64,000 nt of DNA from Azorhizobium doebereinerae UFLA1-100 (GTDB lineage: Bacteria > Pseudomonadota > Alphaproteobacteria > Rhizobiales > Xanthobacteraceae), in NCBI RefSeq assembly GCF_000473085.1, contig NZ_AXBA01000004.1:124651-188650 (forward strand), given 5' to 3'. A program made the translations under genes and the position numbers. Positions 34,191-43,282 of the stretch are shown here, in pieces. The notes beneath the pieces were generated by a model. That model did no database searches, was not told the DNA's origin, and saw nothing but the letters and a program-made list of their open reading frames with translations. The stretch's first letter is position 1, and each line of letters starts with the position of its first letter.

Positions 34191-34967
34191 TCAGAGATAT
34201 CCGTAGGCGGCCCAGCCGCCGTCGACGCCGAGCACATGCCCGGTGATGGCGGAGGCTTGGTCGGAGGCGAGGAAGACGGCAGCGTCCGCCACCTCCTCGA
34301 CGGCGACGAGCCGCCCCATGGGGGTGCGGTGCCGCAGCCGCTCCAGGTCCACGCGTCCCCGGGCGGCAAGGTCGTCCAGGAACGGCGTGCGCACATAGCC
34401 GGGCGCGATGGCGTTGACGCGCACCCCCTGGGCAGCCCACTCGACCGCCAGCGTCTTCGCCATCATGGCGACGCCGGCCTTGGAGACGCAGTAGCCCACG
34501 CGCTCGGGCGCTGCGACGACGCCATACATGGAGGCCATGAGCAGGATGACGCCGCGCCCTTGCGGCAGCATTCGCCGTGCCGCCTCCTGCGCGGTGAGGA
34601 ACACGCCGGTGAGGTTCACGTCCATCACGCGCTGCCAGTCGGCATCGGTGACGTCCAGCGTCGGCTGGTTCTGCGATACGCCCGCATTGGCGAGCGCGAT
34701 GTCGAGCCGGCCGAAGCGGGCGAGGGCCGTATCGCAGGCCGCGGCAACGTCGGCGCGCACGGCGACCGAGCCATGCACGGCGACCGTCTCGCCCAGATCG
34801 GCAGCGACGTCTTCGGCTTTCGGGTCGGGGTCGAGTAGCACCAGCGATGCGCCTTCGGCGCGCAGCGCGCGGCAGACGGCAAGGCCGATGCCCGACGCGC
34901 CGCCGGTGATGAGGGCGCAGCGGCCGGCGAGGCGTCCTGCGGCGGGGACGGAGGTCGTCGGGTTCAT
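34191..34967 (-). CDS. SDR oxidoreductase
   Basis: A 258-residue classical short-chain dehydrogenase. Cofactor loop TGGASGIG (about 21-28), NAGVS, catalytic Ser in LLMASMYG and YCVSK with Tyr/Lys. An Asp in LLDPD after beta-2 points to NAD preference. It overlaps the AroE-like gene by four bases, so both are co-translated and probably act on successive intermediates. The substrate is unknown. Confidence 0.85.
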   Translation of the reverse strand: MNPTTSVPAAGRLAGRCALITGGASGIGLAVCRALRAEGASLVLLDPDPKAEDVAADLGETVAVHGSVAVRADVAAACDTALARFGRLDIALANAGVSQNQPTLDVTDADWQRVMDVNLTGVFLTAQEAARRMLPQGRGVILLMASMYGVVAAPERVGYCVSKAGVAMMAKTLAVEWAAQGVRVNAIAPGYVRTPFLDDLAARGRVDLERLRHRTPMGRLVAVEEVADAAVFLASDQASAITGHVLGVDGGWAAYGYL

Positions 34968-35761
34968 GGCCGCATGCCCACGAAATCGGCCATCAGGTCG
35001 AGCTGGCAGGCCAGCATCGGATGGCCTTGGTGGGTCCGGCAGCCCCGTGCGGAGGCTGCGGCGAGGAGGGCGGTGGTCTCCGGCTGCATGATGATCTCCG
35101 CGACGATCTGGTCGTCGGACAGACGGTCCGCATCGAGCGGGAGGGGATCGCCGTCCTTCAGGCCGAGGGAGGTGGCGTTGGCCACCAGATCGTGGCCGGA
35201 GGGGTCAGGCGTGCCGATGGTGACCGGGAGGGCCGGGAAGGCGCCGGCAAGCCGTCCGGCGAGATCCTCGGCCTTGGCGCGGGTGCGGTTGGCGATGGTC
35301 AGGCGGCTCACGCCGGCCTCGGCGAGAGCAAAGGCGATGGCATTGGCCGCCCCGCCGGCGCCGGCCAGATAGGCGCTGCGGCCGGCGGGCTCGATGCCGG
35401 CCTTGCGCAGGCCGGCGACGAAGCCTTTCCCGTCCAGCATCTCGCCGACGAGCCGCCCGTCCGGCATGCGGCGGACGGTGTTCACCGCGCCGATGCGGCG
35501 GGCATTGTCCGTGACCTCGTCGCAGAGATCGAGGATGGCGGTCTTGTGCGGCACGGTGACGATGAGGCCGCCGAGGTTGCGCAGCCGGCGCAGTCCGGCA
35601 ATTGCTGTGGCAAGGTCGTCCGGCGCCACGTGCAGGGGCACCAGAACGCCGTCGTAGCCGCGCGCTTGCATCAGGGCGTTGAGAGCCTGGGGCGTGCGCA
35701 CATGGTGGATGGGGTCGGCCAGGATGCCGAAGAGCCGGGTGTGGCCCGTGATTTCGTTCAT
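34964..35761 (-). CDS. Shikimate-dehydrogenase-like (AroE family) protein, altered substrate site
   Basis: A 265-residue AroE-fold oxidoreductase. The catalytic Lys73 (VPHK), Asn94 (GAVNT) and Asp110 (LDGKGF) are kept, as is the dinucleotide loop GAGGAAN (134-140) with NRTRAKAEDL, an Arg pattern that suits NADP. The shikimate-binding HSxSP motif of AroE is here HHVRTP: the first Ser is Val21 and the second Thr23. The true substrate is therefore probably not shikimate but a related cyclic or open hydroxy acid. It sits in a transporter-linked operon, which supports a catabolic role. Confidence 0.8.
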   Translation of the reverse strand: MNEITGHTRLFGILADPIHHVRTPQALNALMQARGYDGVLVPLHVAPDDLATAIAGLRRLRNLGGLIVTVPHKTAILDLCDEVTDNARRIGAVNTVRRMPDGRLVGEMLDGKGFVAGLRKAGIEPAGRSAYLAGAGGAANAIAFALAEAGVSRLTIANRTRAKAEDLAGRLAGAFPALPVTIGTPDPSGHDLVANATSLGLKDGDPLPLDADRLSDDQIVAEIIMQPETTALLAAASARGCRTHQGHPMLACQLDLMADFVGMRP

Positions 35762-35778
35762 GGGTTTGCTCGCGCCTC

Positions 35779-36483
35779 TCAGATGCCGAGGTAGACGGTC
35801 TTGATGTGCGGATCGGCCAGGAGGCCGGGGCCGGTGTTCTCGATGGCGATGTGGCCGCTCTCCAGCACATAGGCGCGGTCGGCCACCTTCAAGGCGTGGA
35901 AGGCCTTCTGCTCCACCAGCAGCACGGTGGTGCCCATCCGGCAGATGCGGTCGAGCACGTCGAACATCTGCTGGACGATGATGGGCGCGAGGCCGAGAGA
36001 GGGCTCGTCCAGCATCAGCAGCTTGGGGTTGGCCATCAGGCCGCGGGCGATGGCCACCATCTGCTGCTCGCCGCCGGACAGGGAGCCGGCGAGCTGGTCG
36101 AGGCGCTCGCGCACGCGCGGGAAGATGTCGAGCACCTCCTCCAGCCGGCGGGCGGCGCCTTCGCGCGCCTTCGGGTGGTAGCAGCCCATCAGGACATTGT
36201 CCTTCACGGTCATGACCGGGAAGAGCTGGCGCGCCTCGGGCACCATCACCAGCCCGCGCCCGACGATGTCGGCCGGGGCGAGGGTGTCGATGCGCTCGCC
36301 ATTGAAGGTGATCGCGCCCCGGCTCGGCTTCACCAGCCCCGAGATGGCGCGCAGCAGGGTGGTCTTGCCCGCGCCGTTCGAGCCGATGATGGTCACCACC
36401 TCGCCCGCGCCGACGCGGATGGACACATCCTGGAGGATGACCGTGCGCCCATAGCCCGCCGAGATGTCAGAGACCTTGAGCAT
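35779..36483 (-). CDS. livF: Branched-chain/organic-acid ABC transporter ATPase LivF
   Basis: A 234-residue ATPase with GSNGAGKTT (34-42), the LivF-type VPEARQLFPVMTV, signature LSGGEQQMVAIARGL, Walker B LLMLDEPSLGL and VEQKAFHAL. It overlaps the end of the LivM-LivG fusion gene by 17 bases. LivF/LivG pairs drive import of branched amino acids, amides, urea or aromatic and dicarboxylic acids; the neighbouring enzymes suggest an organic acid. Confidence 0.88.
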   Translation of the reverse strand: MLKVSDISAGYGRTVILQDVSIRVGAGEVVTIIGSNGAGKTTLLRAISGLVKPSRGAITFNGERIDTLAPADIVGRGLVMVPEARQLFPVMTVKDNVLMGCYHPKAREGAARRLEEVLDIFPRVRERLDQLAGSLSGGEQQMVAIARGLMANPKLLMLDEPSLGLAPIIVQQMFDVLDRICRMGTTVLLVEQKAFHALKVADRAYVLESGHIAIENTGPGLLADPHIKTVYLGI

Positions 36484-38302
36484 CGACGAAGTCCTCCCCG
36501 AGATAGGCCTCGATCACGCGCCGGTCGCGCACCACGTCCTGCGGCTTGCCCTCGGCGATGAGGCGGCCGGAATCGATGACGGCGATGCGGTCGGACAGGC
36601 TCATGATGGCCTGCATGTTGTGCTCGATGGCGATGACGGTGACGCCATGGTCGCGGATGGTGCGGATGAGCTGCACCATGCGCTGGGTGTCGGCCTGGCT
36701 CTGCCCGGCCATCACTTCGTCCAGCAGCAGGATGGTCGGTTCGGTGGCCAGGGTGCGGGCCACCTCCAGGCGCTTGAGGCCACCGATGGGCAAGGTGCCG
36801 GCCTCCACGTCCTTCACATCCTCCAGTCCCACCAGGCGGGCCACGCGCAGCGCCGCCGCGCGGGCATCCTCCACGCCGGCATGGCGCAGGAAGGCGCCGA
36901 TCATGATGTTCTCCAGCACGCTCAGCTTGCCGAACGGCTGCACGATCTGGAACGTGCGGCCGATGCCGAGGCGGGCGAAGGCGTCCGGCGTGGTGGGCGT
37001 GGCCCGCGCGCCGTTGCGCCCGACGATGGAGACGGTGCCTGAATTGGGGGCCAGGAAGCCGGAGAGCTGGTTGAAGACCGTGGTTTTGCCGGCGCCGTTC
37101 GGGCCGATGACGCCGAGGATCTCGCCGCGCCGCAGGGTGAGGGAGACATGGTCGGTGGCGACCAGACCGCCGAAGGTCTTCACCAGATCGTCCGCGACCA
37201 GCACGGGTTCGCCGGGCGTCCCCGTGATCGCCGCCGGCTCGGGCGCCGCGCGGTCGGGCACCCGCACCCCGCCGCCGGGCAGGGCGTCGATGAGGCGGGC
37301 GAAGCGCTTGCCGAAGGTGCCCACCAGCCCGCCCGGCAAAGTGAGGGTGATGAGCACGAGCACGCTGCCATAGACGAAGCCGTGCAGGCCGTTCGCAGCC
37401 GAGCCCAGCCAACCGCGGGCGAGTTCCGCCAGCGGCACCACCAGCACGGTGCCCAGCAGCGGCCCGGCCACCGTGCCCAGCCCGCCGATGAGCGAGAACA
37501 TGGCCACCTCGATGGAGGTGGACAGCGAGAACATCGTCGCCGGCTCGAGGAAGGTCATGTACATGGCGTGGAAGGCGCCAACCATGGCGGTGAGGGCGGC
37601 GGAGACGGCAATCGCCTTCAGCTTCACGTTGGTATTGTTGACGCCCGCCGCGAGCGCCGCGGCGTCGCGCTCGCGCACGGCCGTCAGATAATAGCCGAGG
37701 CGGGAGCTGCGGATGACGTAGGACACCGCCACGCACAGCAGCAGCAATCCGAAGGCGATGTAGAGATAATTGATCTTCTCGCGGAAGATCATCCAGGTCC
37801 AGCCGAGCTTCAGCGGCACGATGAGGCCGGCGGAGCCGCCGGTCACGCCGTTGAAATGGATCGCCAGCAGCCGCACAACCTCCAGGAAGGCGATGGTGGC
37901 GAGCGAGAAGAACGGTCCGCGCAGCCGGAAGCACGGATAGCCGATGCCGACGCCGACCAGCGCCGCAAGGGCGGCGCCGACGCACATGCCGAGCCAGGGC
38001 GACAGGCTGAAATGCTGGATCAGCAGCGCCGTAGTGTAGCCGCCGATGCCGTAGAACACCATGTGGCCGAGGGAGAGCTGGCCGGCATAGCCGCCGACGA
38101 TGTTCCAGGCCGTGGAGAGGGCGGCGAACACGCAGATGGTGACGAAGACATGCACCACGAAGGGCGACCCCGACACCAGCGGGATGAGCAGCAGCAGGGC
38201 CAGCGCGGCCAGCGAGCAGTAGACGCGGGGATGGGTGAGGCGCATGAGTGGGGAAGGGCGCTTGGCCGTGGCGGTGGGGAGCGAGGTCTCGCCGATGGTC
38301 AT
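36467..38302 (-). CDS. LivM-LivG fusion: ABC permease joined to ATPase
   Basis: A 611-residue chain. Residues 1-330 are a LivM permease of about nine helices, with the GYAGQLSLGHMVFYGIGGY signature. A linker rich in Pro/Ala (about 340-370) leads to a LivG ATPase with Walker A GPNGAGKTT. The ATPase signature is unusual: LPIGGLKRLEVARTL where LivG has LSxGQ, and Walker B runs ILLLDEVMAGQS. Such fusions are known in this transporter family but the relaxed signature is worth noting. It starts 4 bases after the LivH stop. Confidence 0.85.
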   Translation of the reverse strand: MTIGETSLPTATAKRPSPLMRLTHPRVYCSLAALALLLLIPLVSGSPFVVHVFVTICVFAALSTAWNIVGGYAGQLSLGHMVFYGIGGYTTALLIQHFSLSPWLGMCVGAALAALVGVGIGYPCFRLRGPFFSLATIAFLEVVRLLAIHFNGVTGGSAGLIVPLKLGWTWMIFREKINYLYIAFGLLLLCVAVSYVIRSSRLGYYLTAVRERDAAALAAGVNNTNVKLKAIAVSAALTAMVGAFHAMYMTFLEPATMFSLSTSIEVAMFSLIGGLGTVAGPLLGTVLVVPLAELARGWLGSAANGLHGFVYGSVLVLITLTLPGGLVGTFGKRFARLIDALPGGGVRVPDRAAPEPAAITGTPGEPVLVADDLVKTFGGLVATDHVSLTLRRGEILGVIGPNGAGKTTVFNQLSGFLAPNSGTVSIVGRNGARATPTTPDAFARLGIGRTFQIVQPFGKLSVLENIMIGAFLRHAGVEDARAAALRVARLVGLEDVKDVEAGTLPIGGLKRLEVARTLATEPTILLLDEVMAGQSQADTQRMVQLIRTIRDHGVTVIAIEHNMQAIMSLSDRIAVIDSGRLIAEGKPQDVVRDRRVIEAYLGEDFVDAQGL

Positions 38303-38306
38303 GGGA

Positions 38307-39179
38307 TCACTCCGTCCCGCGGCCGAGCCCGAACAGGCCCGTCGGCTTGAAGATCAGGATCAGGATGAAGAGGGCGAAATAGACGACCTCCTTGAGGTCG
38401 GGCGCGATGTAGTAGCCGGACAGGCTGTCCACCACGCCGATGATCAGGGCGCCGAAGAAGGCGCCGTACATGCTGCGCATGCCGCCCAGCACCACCACCA
38501 CGAAGGCGGTGAGGACGAAATAGGTGCCGATGGTGGGCGACACCGGATAGAGCGGCATCACCAGCGCGCTGGCGAGGCCGACGCAGGCTGCCCCGAGGCC
38601 GAAGGCGATGACATAGATGCGGTCCACCCGCACGCCCATGAGCAGGGCGGCGTTGCGGTTCTGCGCGGTGGCGCGGATCGCGCGGCCGAGCGGGGTCGCC
38701 TGCATGAAGAGATGCAGGCCCGCCACCAAAGCCAGGGCGCAGAAGAACATGACCACCTGGCCGATCACCAGGGTGAAGCCGCCGAGCGCGATCGAATGCT
38801 GCACGGCGGAGGGCGGCACGGAATAGAGATCCGCGCCGAACACCATGAGGGCAAGGTTCATGAGCGCGGTGGACAGGCCGACGGTGGCGAAGATCTGGAT
38901 GTGCTCGTCGGCGGACAGCAGCGGCTGGATGATGAAGCGCTGCACGATGGCGCCGAGCGCGAACAGCAGCAGCACGATGGGAATGGCGGACACGTAGGGA
39001 TGAAGGCCGAACTTGGCGGCGAGCAGATAGGCGCCGTACATGCCGACCATCAGGAACTCGCCATGGGCGAAGTTCACGACCCGGACGATACCGAAGATCA
39101 GGGTCAGGCCGACGCTGATGATCGCGTACATGCTGCCGAGCAGGATGCCGTTGATCACGAGCTGGATGAAGATGTCCAT
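38307..39179 (-). CDS. livH: Branched-chain/organic-acid ABC transporter permease LivH
   Basis: A 290-residue permease with about eight helices. Early residues INGILLGSMYAIISVGLTLIFG and later VLGGMRSMYGAFFGALIIG match the LivH family. It is the second gene of the island, behind the binding-protein gene and a strong hairpin, and pairs with the permease half of the LivM-LivG fusion to form the channel. Confidence 0.88.
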   Translation of the reverse strand: MDIFIQLVINGILLGSMYAIISVGLTLIFGIVRVVNFAHGEFLMVGMYGAYLLAAKFGLHPYVSAIPIVLLLFALGAIVQRFIIQPLLSADEHIQIFATVGLSTALMNLALMVFGADLYSVPPSAVQHSIALGGFTLVIGQVVMFFCALALVAGLHLFMQATPLGRAIRATAQNRNAALLMGVRVDRIYVIAFGLGAACVGLASALVMPLYPVSPTIGTYFVLTAFVVVVLGGMRSMYGAFFGALIIGVVDSLSGYYIAPDLKEVVYFALFILILIFKPTGLFGLGRGTE

Positions 39180-39286
39180 TGCGCGAACTCCAGGCGCAGG
39201 GCAGGGCGAGGATGAGATGCGCGGCCGCGCTCCGGCGCGGGCCGGACGATCGCGATGGCGCGGACGTCTGTCTTGACGGGCGAGAT

Positions 39287-39313
39287 GACGGGCCGCCGCC
39301 GGGGCGGCCCGTC
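39287..39313 (-). promoter_or_regulatory. Strong hairpin between livK-like and livH
   Basis: An 11-base perfect stem, GACGGGCCGCC (39287-39297) with GGCGGCCCGTC (39303-39313), and a 5-base loop. It lies just 5 bases after the binding-protein stop in the transcribed direction. It may stabilise the binding-protein message or partly end transcription. Confidence 0.55.
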
Positions 39314-39317
39314 GTCC

Positions 39318-40550
39318 TCAGTTGGTGCCGACGCCGACCTTCATCTTGGCGACGGCCGCCTCGGCGGGGAACACGGTCACGAGGTCCCCGTTCTGCCACT
39401 GCATGAGGAACGGCAGCGCCCGGGTGTTCTGGCCCTGCTCCGAGAATTTGGCGCCCCAGCCGGTGGCGGTGCTGCCGACCGGCAGGTCCACCTTCATCAC
39501 CTCGGCGCGGATGGCGTCCGCCGACAGCGTCTTCGCCGCCGCGATGGCGTCGAAGAACACCTTGGCGCCCATGTAGTTGGCGAGGCTGTGGCCGGAGCGC
39601 GGATCGGTGCCGTATTTGGCCTTGTACTTGGTCACGAACTGCTCGATGCCCGGCGCCGCCTTCGGATTGGTGCGGTATTGCGTGAAGTCTACGTCCAGCG
39701 CGCCTTCCATGTTCTCCGGCCCGACCGCCTGCATGGTGTCGCGCAGGGAATAGCCGCCGCCGGCACCGATCACCGCCTTGGGCTTGAAGCCCTGATCCTT
39801 CATCTGGCGGAAGAACAGCACGGTATCGTTCTGGTAGGAGGTCTGGAGCACCACGTCCACGTTGGCGCTCTTCAGCCGCAGGATCACGGGCGTCAGGTCC
39901 ACCGACTTGGCCGAATAGGGCAGCGTCTCGACGACGTTGAGCTTCTTCTCCTGGGCCCGCGCCTTCTGGTAGCCGGACATGGTCTGGCCGTAGAGCGAGT
40001 CCTCATAGATGATACCGATCTTCAGCTCGCCCGGCTGCTTGCCCTGCGCCGGGGCGATGGCCTCGGCCACCGAATCGACCATGCGCACCGAGAAGTCCTT
40101 GGCGGTGGCATTGGTGCGGAAGACGTACTTGAAACCACGCTCAGTAATCGGGTCGGAGACCGCGCCGAGCTCGAAATAGGGCACGCCCGCCAGCTCCGCC
40201 ACCTGGGTCGCCGCAAGCGACAAGGACGACGAGTAGGTGCCGAAGATGGCCGAGACATTGTCCACCGAGGTGAGGCGGCGCGCCTCGCCGACCGCCTGGT
40301 TGGGATCGACCGCATCGCCCTTCACCAGCGTGATCGGCTTGCCGTTGATGCCGCCGGCGGCATTGCGTTCCTCGACCGCGATTTCCAGCCCGCGGAAGCT
40401 CTCGTCGCCGAGCAGCGCGAGGCCGCCCGAGAACGGATAGAGGGCGCCGAACTTGATGTTCTGCTGGGCTGCGGCGGGAGAAAGTCCGGCCAGCTGAGAC
40501 GCGCCCAGAACCACGGCGGCAGCCAGCGCCGCCCGCGCAATCTTCCTCAT
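39318..40550 (-). CDS. Liv-type periplasmic binding protein
   Basis: A 410-residue type I binding protein. ATG 40550 follows GGAGGAAACG and opens a signal peptide ending AAAQQ (about 29). The mature start IKFGALYPFSGGLALLG, the core GKPITLVKGDAVDPNQAV and later GYSLRDTMQAVG are typical of the LivK/peripheral amide or aromatic-acid branch. It is the first gene of the minus-strand island and determines what is imported. The ligand cannot be read from sequence. Confidence 0.88.
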   Translation of the reverse strand: MRKIARAALAAAVVLGASQLAGLSPAAAQQNIKFGALYPFSGGLALLGDESFRGLEIAVEERNAAGGINGKPITLVKGDAVDPNQAVGEARRLTSVDNVSAIFGTYSSSLSLAATQVAELAGVPYFELGAVSDPITERGFKYVFRTNATAKDFSVRMVDSVAEAIAPAQGKQPGELKIGIIYEDSLYGQTMSGYQKARAQEKKLNVVETLPYSAKSVDLTPVILRLKSANVDVVLQTSYQNDTVLFFRQMKDQGFKPKAVIGAGGGYSLRDTMQAVGPENMEGALDVDFTQYRTNPKAAPGIEQFVTKYKAKYGTDPRSGHSLANYMGAKVFFDAIAAAKTLSADAIRAEVMKVDLPVGSTATGWGAKFSEQGQNTRALPFLMQWQNGDLVTVFPAEAAVAKMKVGVGTN

Positions 40551-40635
40551 CGTTTCCTCCATGCGACGCCGTTTGGCCGGCGACGTTCGTGGCCGCTCGA
40601 ACGCGACCTTGGGAGGGATAGTGCAGATAACCAAG

Positions 40636-40646
40636 TTGCCTGACAA
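40636..40646. promoter_or_regulatory. Candidate FadR-type operator in the divergent promoter
   Basis: TTGCCTGACAA is nearly symmetric and resembles the TTGT-N3-ACAA type sites of FadR/FCD regulators. A wider imperfect dyad CCAA..TTGG (40631-40651) surrounds it. It lies between livK-like (start 40550) and the quinone oxidoreductase (40717), so one repressor could control both units. Confidence 0.4.
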
Positions 40647-40716
40647 GTTGGAGGTCGCTAGGCTCGCCAACATTGCGGTCACCCATCCCCATAAGAACCG
40701 CATCGGAGAGACGCCC

Positions 40717-41721
40717 ATGCCCGATCTTCCCCCCACCATGCGACAGGTGCGCTTCGACGGCTCCGGCGGGCCGGAGGTCATCCGCCTGGAGAGCGCGCCG
40801 CTTCCCGTGCCGGGGCCAGGCCAGGTGCTGGTGGAAGTGGTCGCGGCTGGGGTCAACCGGCCGGACTGCCTGCAACGGGCCGGCGGCTATCCGCCGCCGC
40901 CCGGGGCGAGCGACGTGCCGGGCCTGGAGATCGGCGGGCGCGTGGTGGCGCTCGGGCCGGACGTGTCGGGATTGAAGCTCGGCGATGCGGTGTGCGCGCT
41001 GGTGATCAGCGGCGGCTATGCCGAATATTGCGTGGCCGACGCGGCCCTGTGCCTGCCGGTGCCGAAGCCGTTGTCGATCCTGGAGGCGGCGGGGCTGCCG
41101 GAGAATTATTACACCGTCTACGACAACATCTTCACGCGCGGCCGGTTGCAGGCGGGTGAACGCATCCTGGTTCATGGCGGGTCGAGCGGCATCGGCTCGA
41201 CCGCCATCCAACTCGCCAAGCAGGCCGGCGCCATCGTCTACGCCACGGCCGGCTCCGCCGAAAAGTGCGCCTTCTGCACCTCTCTCGGCGCCGATTTCGC
41301 CATCGATTACCGGGCCGCCGATTTCGTCGCGGAGGTGAAGCGGCTCACCGATGGCCGGGGCGTGGACGTGATCCTGGACATGGTGGGCGGCCCCTATATC
41401 GCTCGCAATCTTGCCGCCCTCGCCCTGGAGGGCCGGCTGGTGCAGATCGCCTTCCTTCAGCCGAGCCGGGTGGATATCGACCTGATGCCGGTGATGCTGA
41501 AGCGCCTGACCTTTACCGGCTCCACGCTGCGGGCCCGCTCGGTCGCGCTCAAGGCGGCGATCGCCGACCATCTGCGGGGGGATGTCTGGCCGATGCTGGA
41601 CACCGGCACGGTGCGGCCGGTCATCCATACGACGTTCCCGTTGGCGGAGGCCCGCGCCGCCCACGCGCTGATGGAATCGAGCGCCCATCTCGGAAAGATC
41701 ATGCTGGAGACCGGCAAATGA
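40717..41721 (+). CDS. NAD(P)H:quinone oxidoreductase (zinc-free MDR, PIG3-like)
   Basis: A 334-residue medium-chain dehydrogenase of the QOR/PIG3 type without the zinc ligands. N-terminal VNRPDCLQRAGGYPPPPGASDVPGLEIGG-like region (shown here only in part: DCLQRAGGYPPPPG) and cofactor loop HGGSSGIGSTAIQLAK are clear. I start at ATG 40717, which follows GGAGAG; the longer frame covers the divergent promoter. It overlaps the next SDR gene by ATGA. The family reduces quinones or enones, which fits an enoyl or alicyclic intermediate. Confidence 0.85.
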   Translation: MPDLPPTMRQVRFDGSGGPEVIRLESAPLPVPGPGQVLVEVVAAGVNRPDCLQRAGGYPPPPGASDVPGLEIGGRVVALGPDVSGLKLGDAVCALVISGGYAEYCVADAALCLPVPKPLSILEAAGLPENYYTVYDNIFTRGRLQAGERILVHGGSSGIGSTAIQLAKQAGAIVYATAGSAEKCAFCTSLGADFAIDYRAADFVAEVKRLTDGRGVDVILDMVGGPYIARNLAALALEGRLVQIAFLQPSRVDIDLMPVMLKRLTFTGSTLRARSVALKAAIADHLRGDVWPMLDTGTVRPVIHTTFPLAEARAAHALMESSAHLGKIMLETGK

Positions 41722-42488
41722 GCAGCCACGCTTCCCGTGTCGTCCTTGTCAGCGGGGCGGGGCGCGGCATCGGCCGCGCCATGGCCGACGCCCATGCCGA
41801 TGCCGGCGCCGCCGTCGCCTATCTTGACCATGATCCCGACCTCGCCCGCACCGCCGCCGAGGCGGCGCGCGCCCGCGGCGTGAACGCCGTGGCGGTGTCC
41901 GCCGACGTCGCTGATTTCGATGCGGTTGCCGCCGCCGTCGCCGAGGCGGCTGCCGCCCTCGGGCCCATTGATGTGCTGGTGAACAATGCCGGCATCTCGC
42001 CCAAGACCGGCGCCGACAACCGCCGGGTGGATGCCTTCGCCATGGATCCGGCGGAATGGCGCCGGGTGATCGACGTGAACCTGACCGGGGCGTTCAATTG
42101 CACCCGCTCCGTGCTGCCGGGCATGCGCGATCTTGGCCGGGGCCGCGTCGTCAACATCTCCTCCGTGGCGGGGCGGACCTATTGCGACATCGTCGCCGTG
42201 CACTATGCCGCCTCCAAGGCGGCGCTGGTGGGCTTCACCAAGCATCTGGCGGGCGAGCTCGGCCCGTTCGGCATCACGGTGAATGCGCTGGCGCCGGGGC
42301 GCATCGACACGCCGCTGATGCGCGGCACGGCGCCGGAAGCCAATGAGGCGGTGCGCGCGGTCACGCCCCTGCGCCGGCTCGGCTCGCCGGAGGAAGTGGC
42401 CTCCGTCTGCCTGTTTCTGACCTCCGATGCGGCGGCCTTCGTCACCGGCCAGGTGTGCGACGTGGCCGGCGGCTGGCTGATGACCTGA
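41718..42488 (+). CDS. SDR oxidoreductase (FabG-like)
   Basis: A 256-residue classical SDR starting at the ATG inside the upstream stop (41718-41721). SGAGRGIG cofactor loop, Asp in YLDHD for NAD, NNAGIS, catalytic Ser in VNISSVAG and YAASK. PGRIDTPLM follows as usual. It resembles 3-oxoacyl reductases and polyol or cyclohexanol dehydrogenases. Coupled translation with the quinone oxidoreductase suggests a shared pathway. Confidence 0.85.
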   Translation: MSSHASRVVLVSGAGRGIGRAMADAHADAGAAVAYLDHDPDLARTAAEAARARGVNAVAVSADVADFDAVAAAVAEAAAALGPIDVLVNNAGISPKTGADNRRVDAFAMDPAEWRRVIDVNLTGAFNCTRSVLPGMRDLGRGRVVNISSVAGRTYCDIVAVHYAASKAALVGFTKHLAGELGPFGITVNALAPGRIDTPLMRGTAPEANEAVRAVTPLRRLGSPEEVASVCLFLTSDAAAFVTGQVCDVAGGWLMT

Positions 42489-42502
42489 GGCAGGGGGCGT
42501 CC

Positions 42503-43243
42503 ATGTTCGACTTTTCCGGCAAGACCCTGTTCCTCACCGGCGCCAACGGCGGCATCTCGCGGGCGGTGGCGCGCACCTTCTTTGATCTCGGCGCCAATTG
42601 CGTGCTTACGGATCTCGATGCCGAGGGGGTGGCGGCGTTCGCCGCCGAACTCGATCCGTCGGGCACGCGGGCGGTGGGCACGGGGCAGGATGCCGCCGAT
42701 CCGGGCGAGGCCGAGCGCGCGCTCGGCCTCGCCAAGGCGCGCTTCGGCGGCGTGGACATGCTGGTGACCTCCGCCGGCCTCTATCGCGAGCGCCTCGCCG
42801 CCGACATGGACGACGCCTATTGGCGTTCCGGCATCGCGGTCAATCTCGACGGCGTCTTCTACACCTGCCGCTCGGCGGTGCCGTTGATGCGGGAGGGGGG
42901 TGCCATCGTCAACCTCGCCTCCATGGCGGGCCATCGCGGCAGCTATGCCCACGCGGATTATTCCGCCGCCAAAGGGGCGGTGCTGTCCTTCTCGCGTTCG
43001 CTGGCCATCGAACTGGCACCACGCATCAGGGTCAATGCGGTCTCGCCTGGCCTCATCGACACGCCCATGGTGCGCCCCCTGATGGCGCGCAAAGGCGATA
43101 CACTGATGGACCAGACGCCCATGAAGCGCCTCGGGACGGCGGAGGAGGTGGCCAGGGTGGTCGCCTTCCTGTGCTCGGACTGGGCCAGCTTCGTGACCGG
43201 AGAGACGGTGCACGTCAACGGAGGGTTGTATATTGCAAGTTGA
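42503..43243 (+). CDS. SDR oxidoreductase with Gly-to-Ser change in cofactor loop
   Basis: A 246-residue SDR starting 15 bases after the previous gene. The cofactor loop is TGANGGIS (12-19), where the family has Gly in the last position. LTDLDAEG carries the NAD-type Asp, NLASMAG the catalytic Ser, and YSAAKGA the Tyr/Lys. A Ser there is tolerated in some members, so activity is still likely. It is the second of two adjacent SDRs and may act on a different intermediate of the same route. Confidence 0.83.
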   Translation: MFDFSGKTLFLTGANGGISRAVARTFFDLGANCVLTDLDAEGVAAFAAELDPSGTRAVGTGQDAADPGEAERALGLAKARFGGVDMLVTSAGLYRERLAADMDDAYWRSGIAVNLDGVFYTCRSAVPLMREGGAIVNLASMAGHRGSYAHADYSAAKGAVLSFSRSLAIELAPRIRVNAVSPGLIDTPMVRPLMARKGDTLMDQTPMKRLGTAEEVARVVAFLCSDWASFVTGETVHVNGGLYIAS

Positions 43244-43282
43244 GTCGGCGGTGGAGGTTCGCGCCATGGTCAGGGGAGCAGG

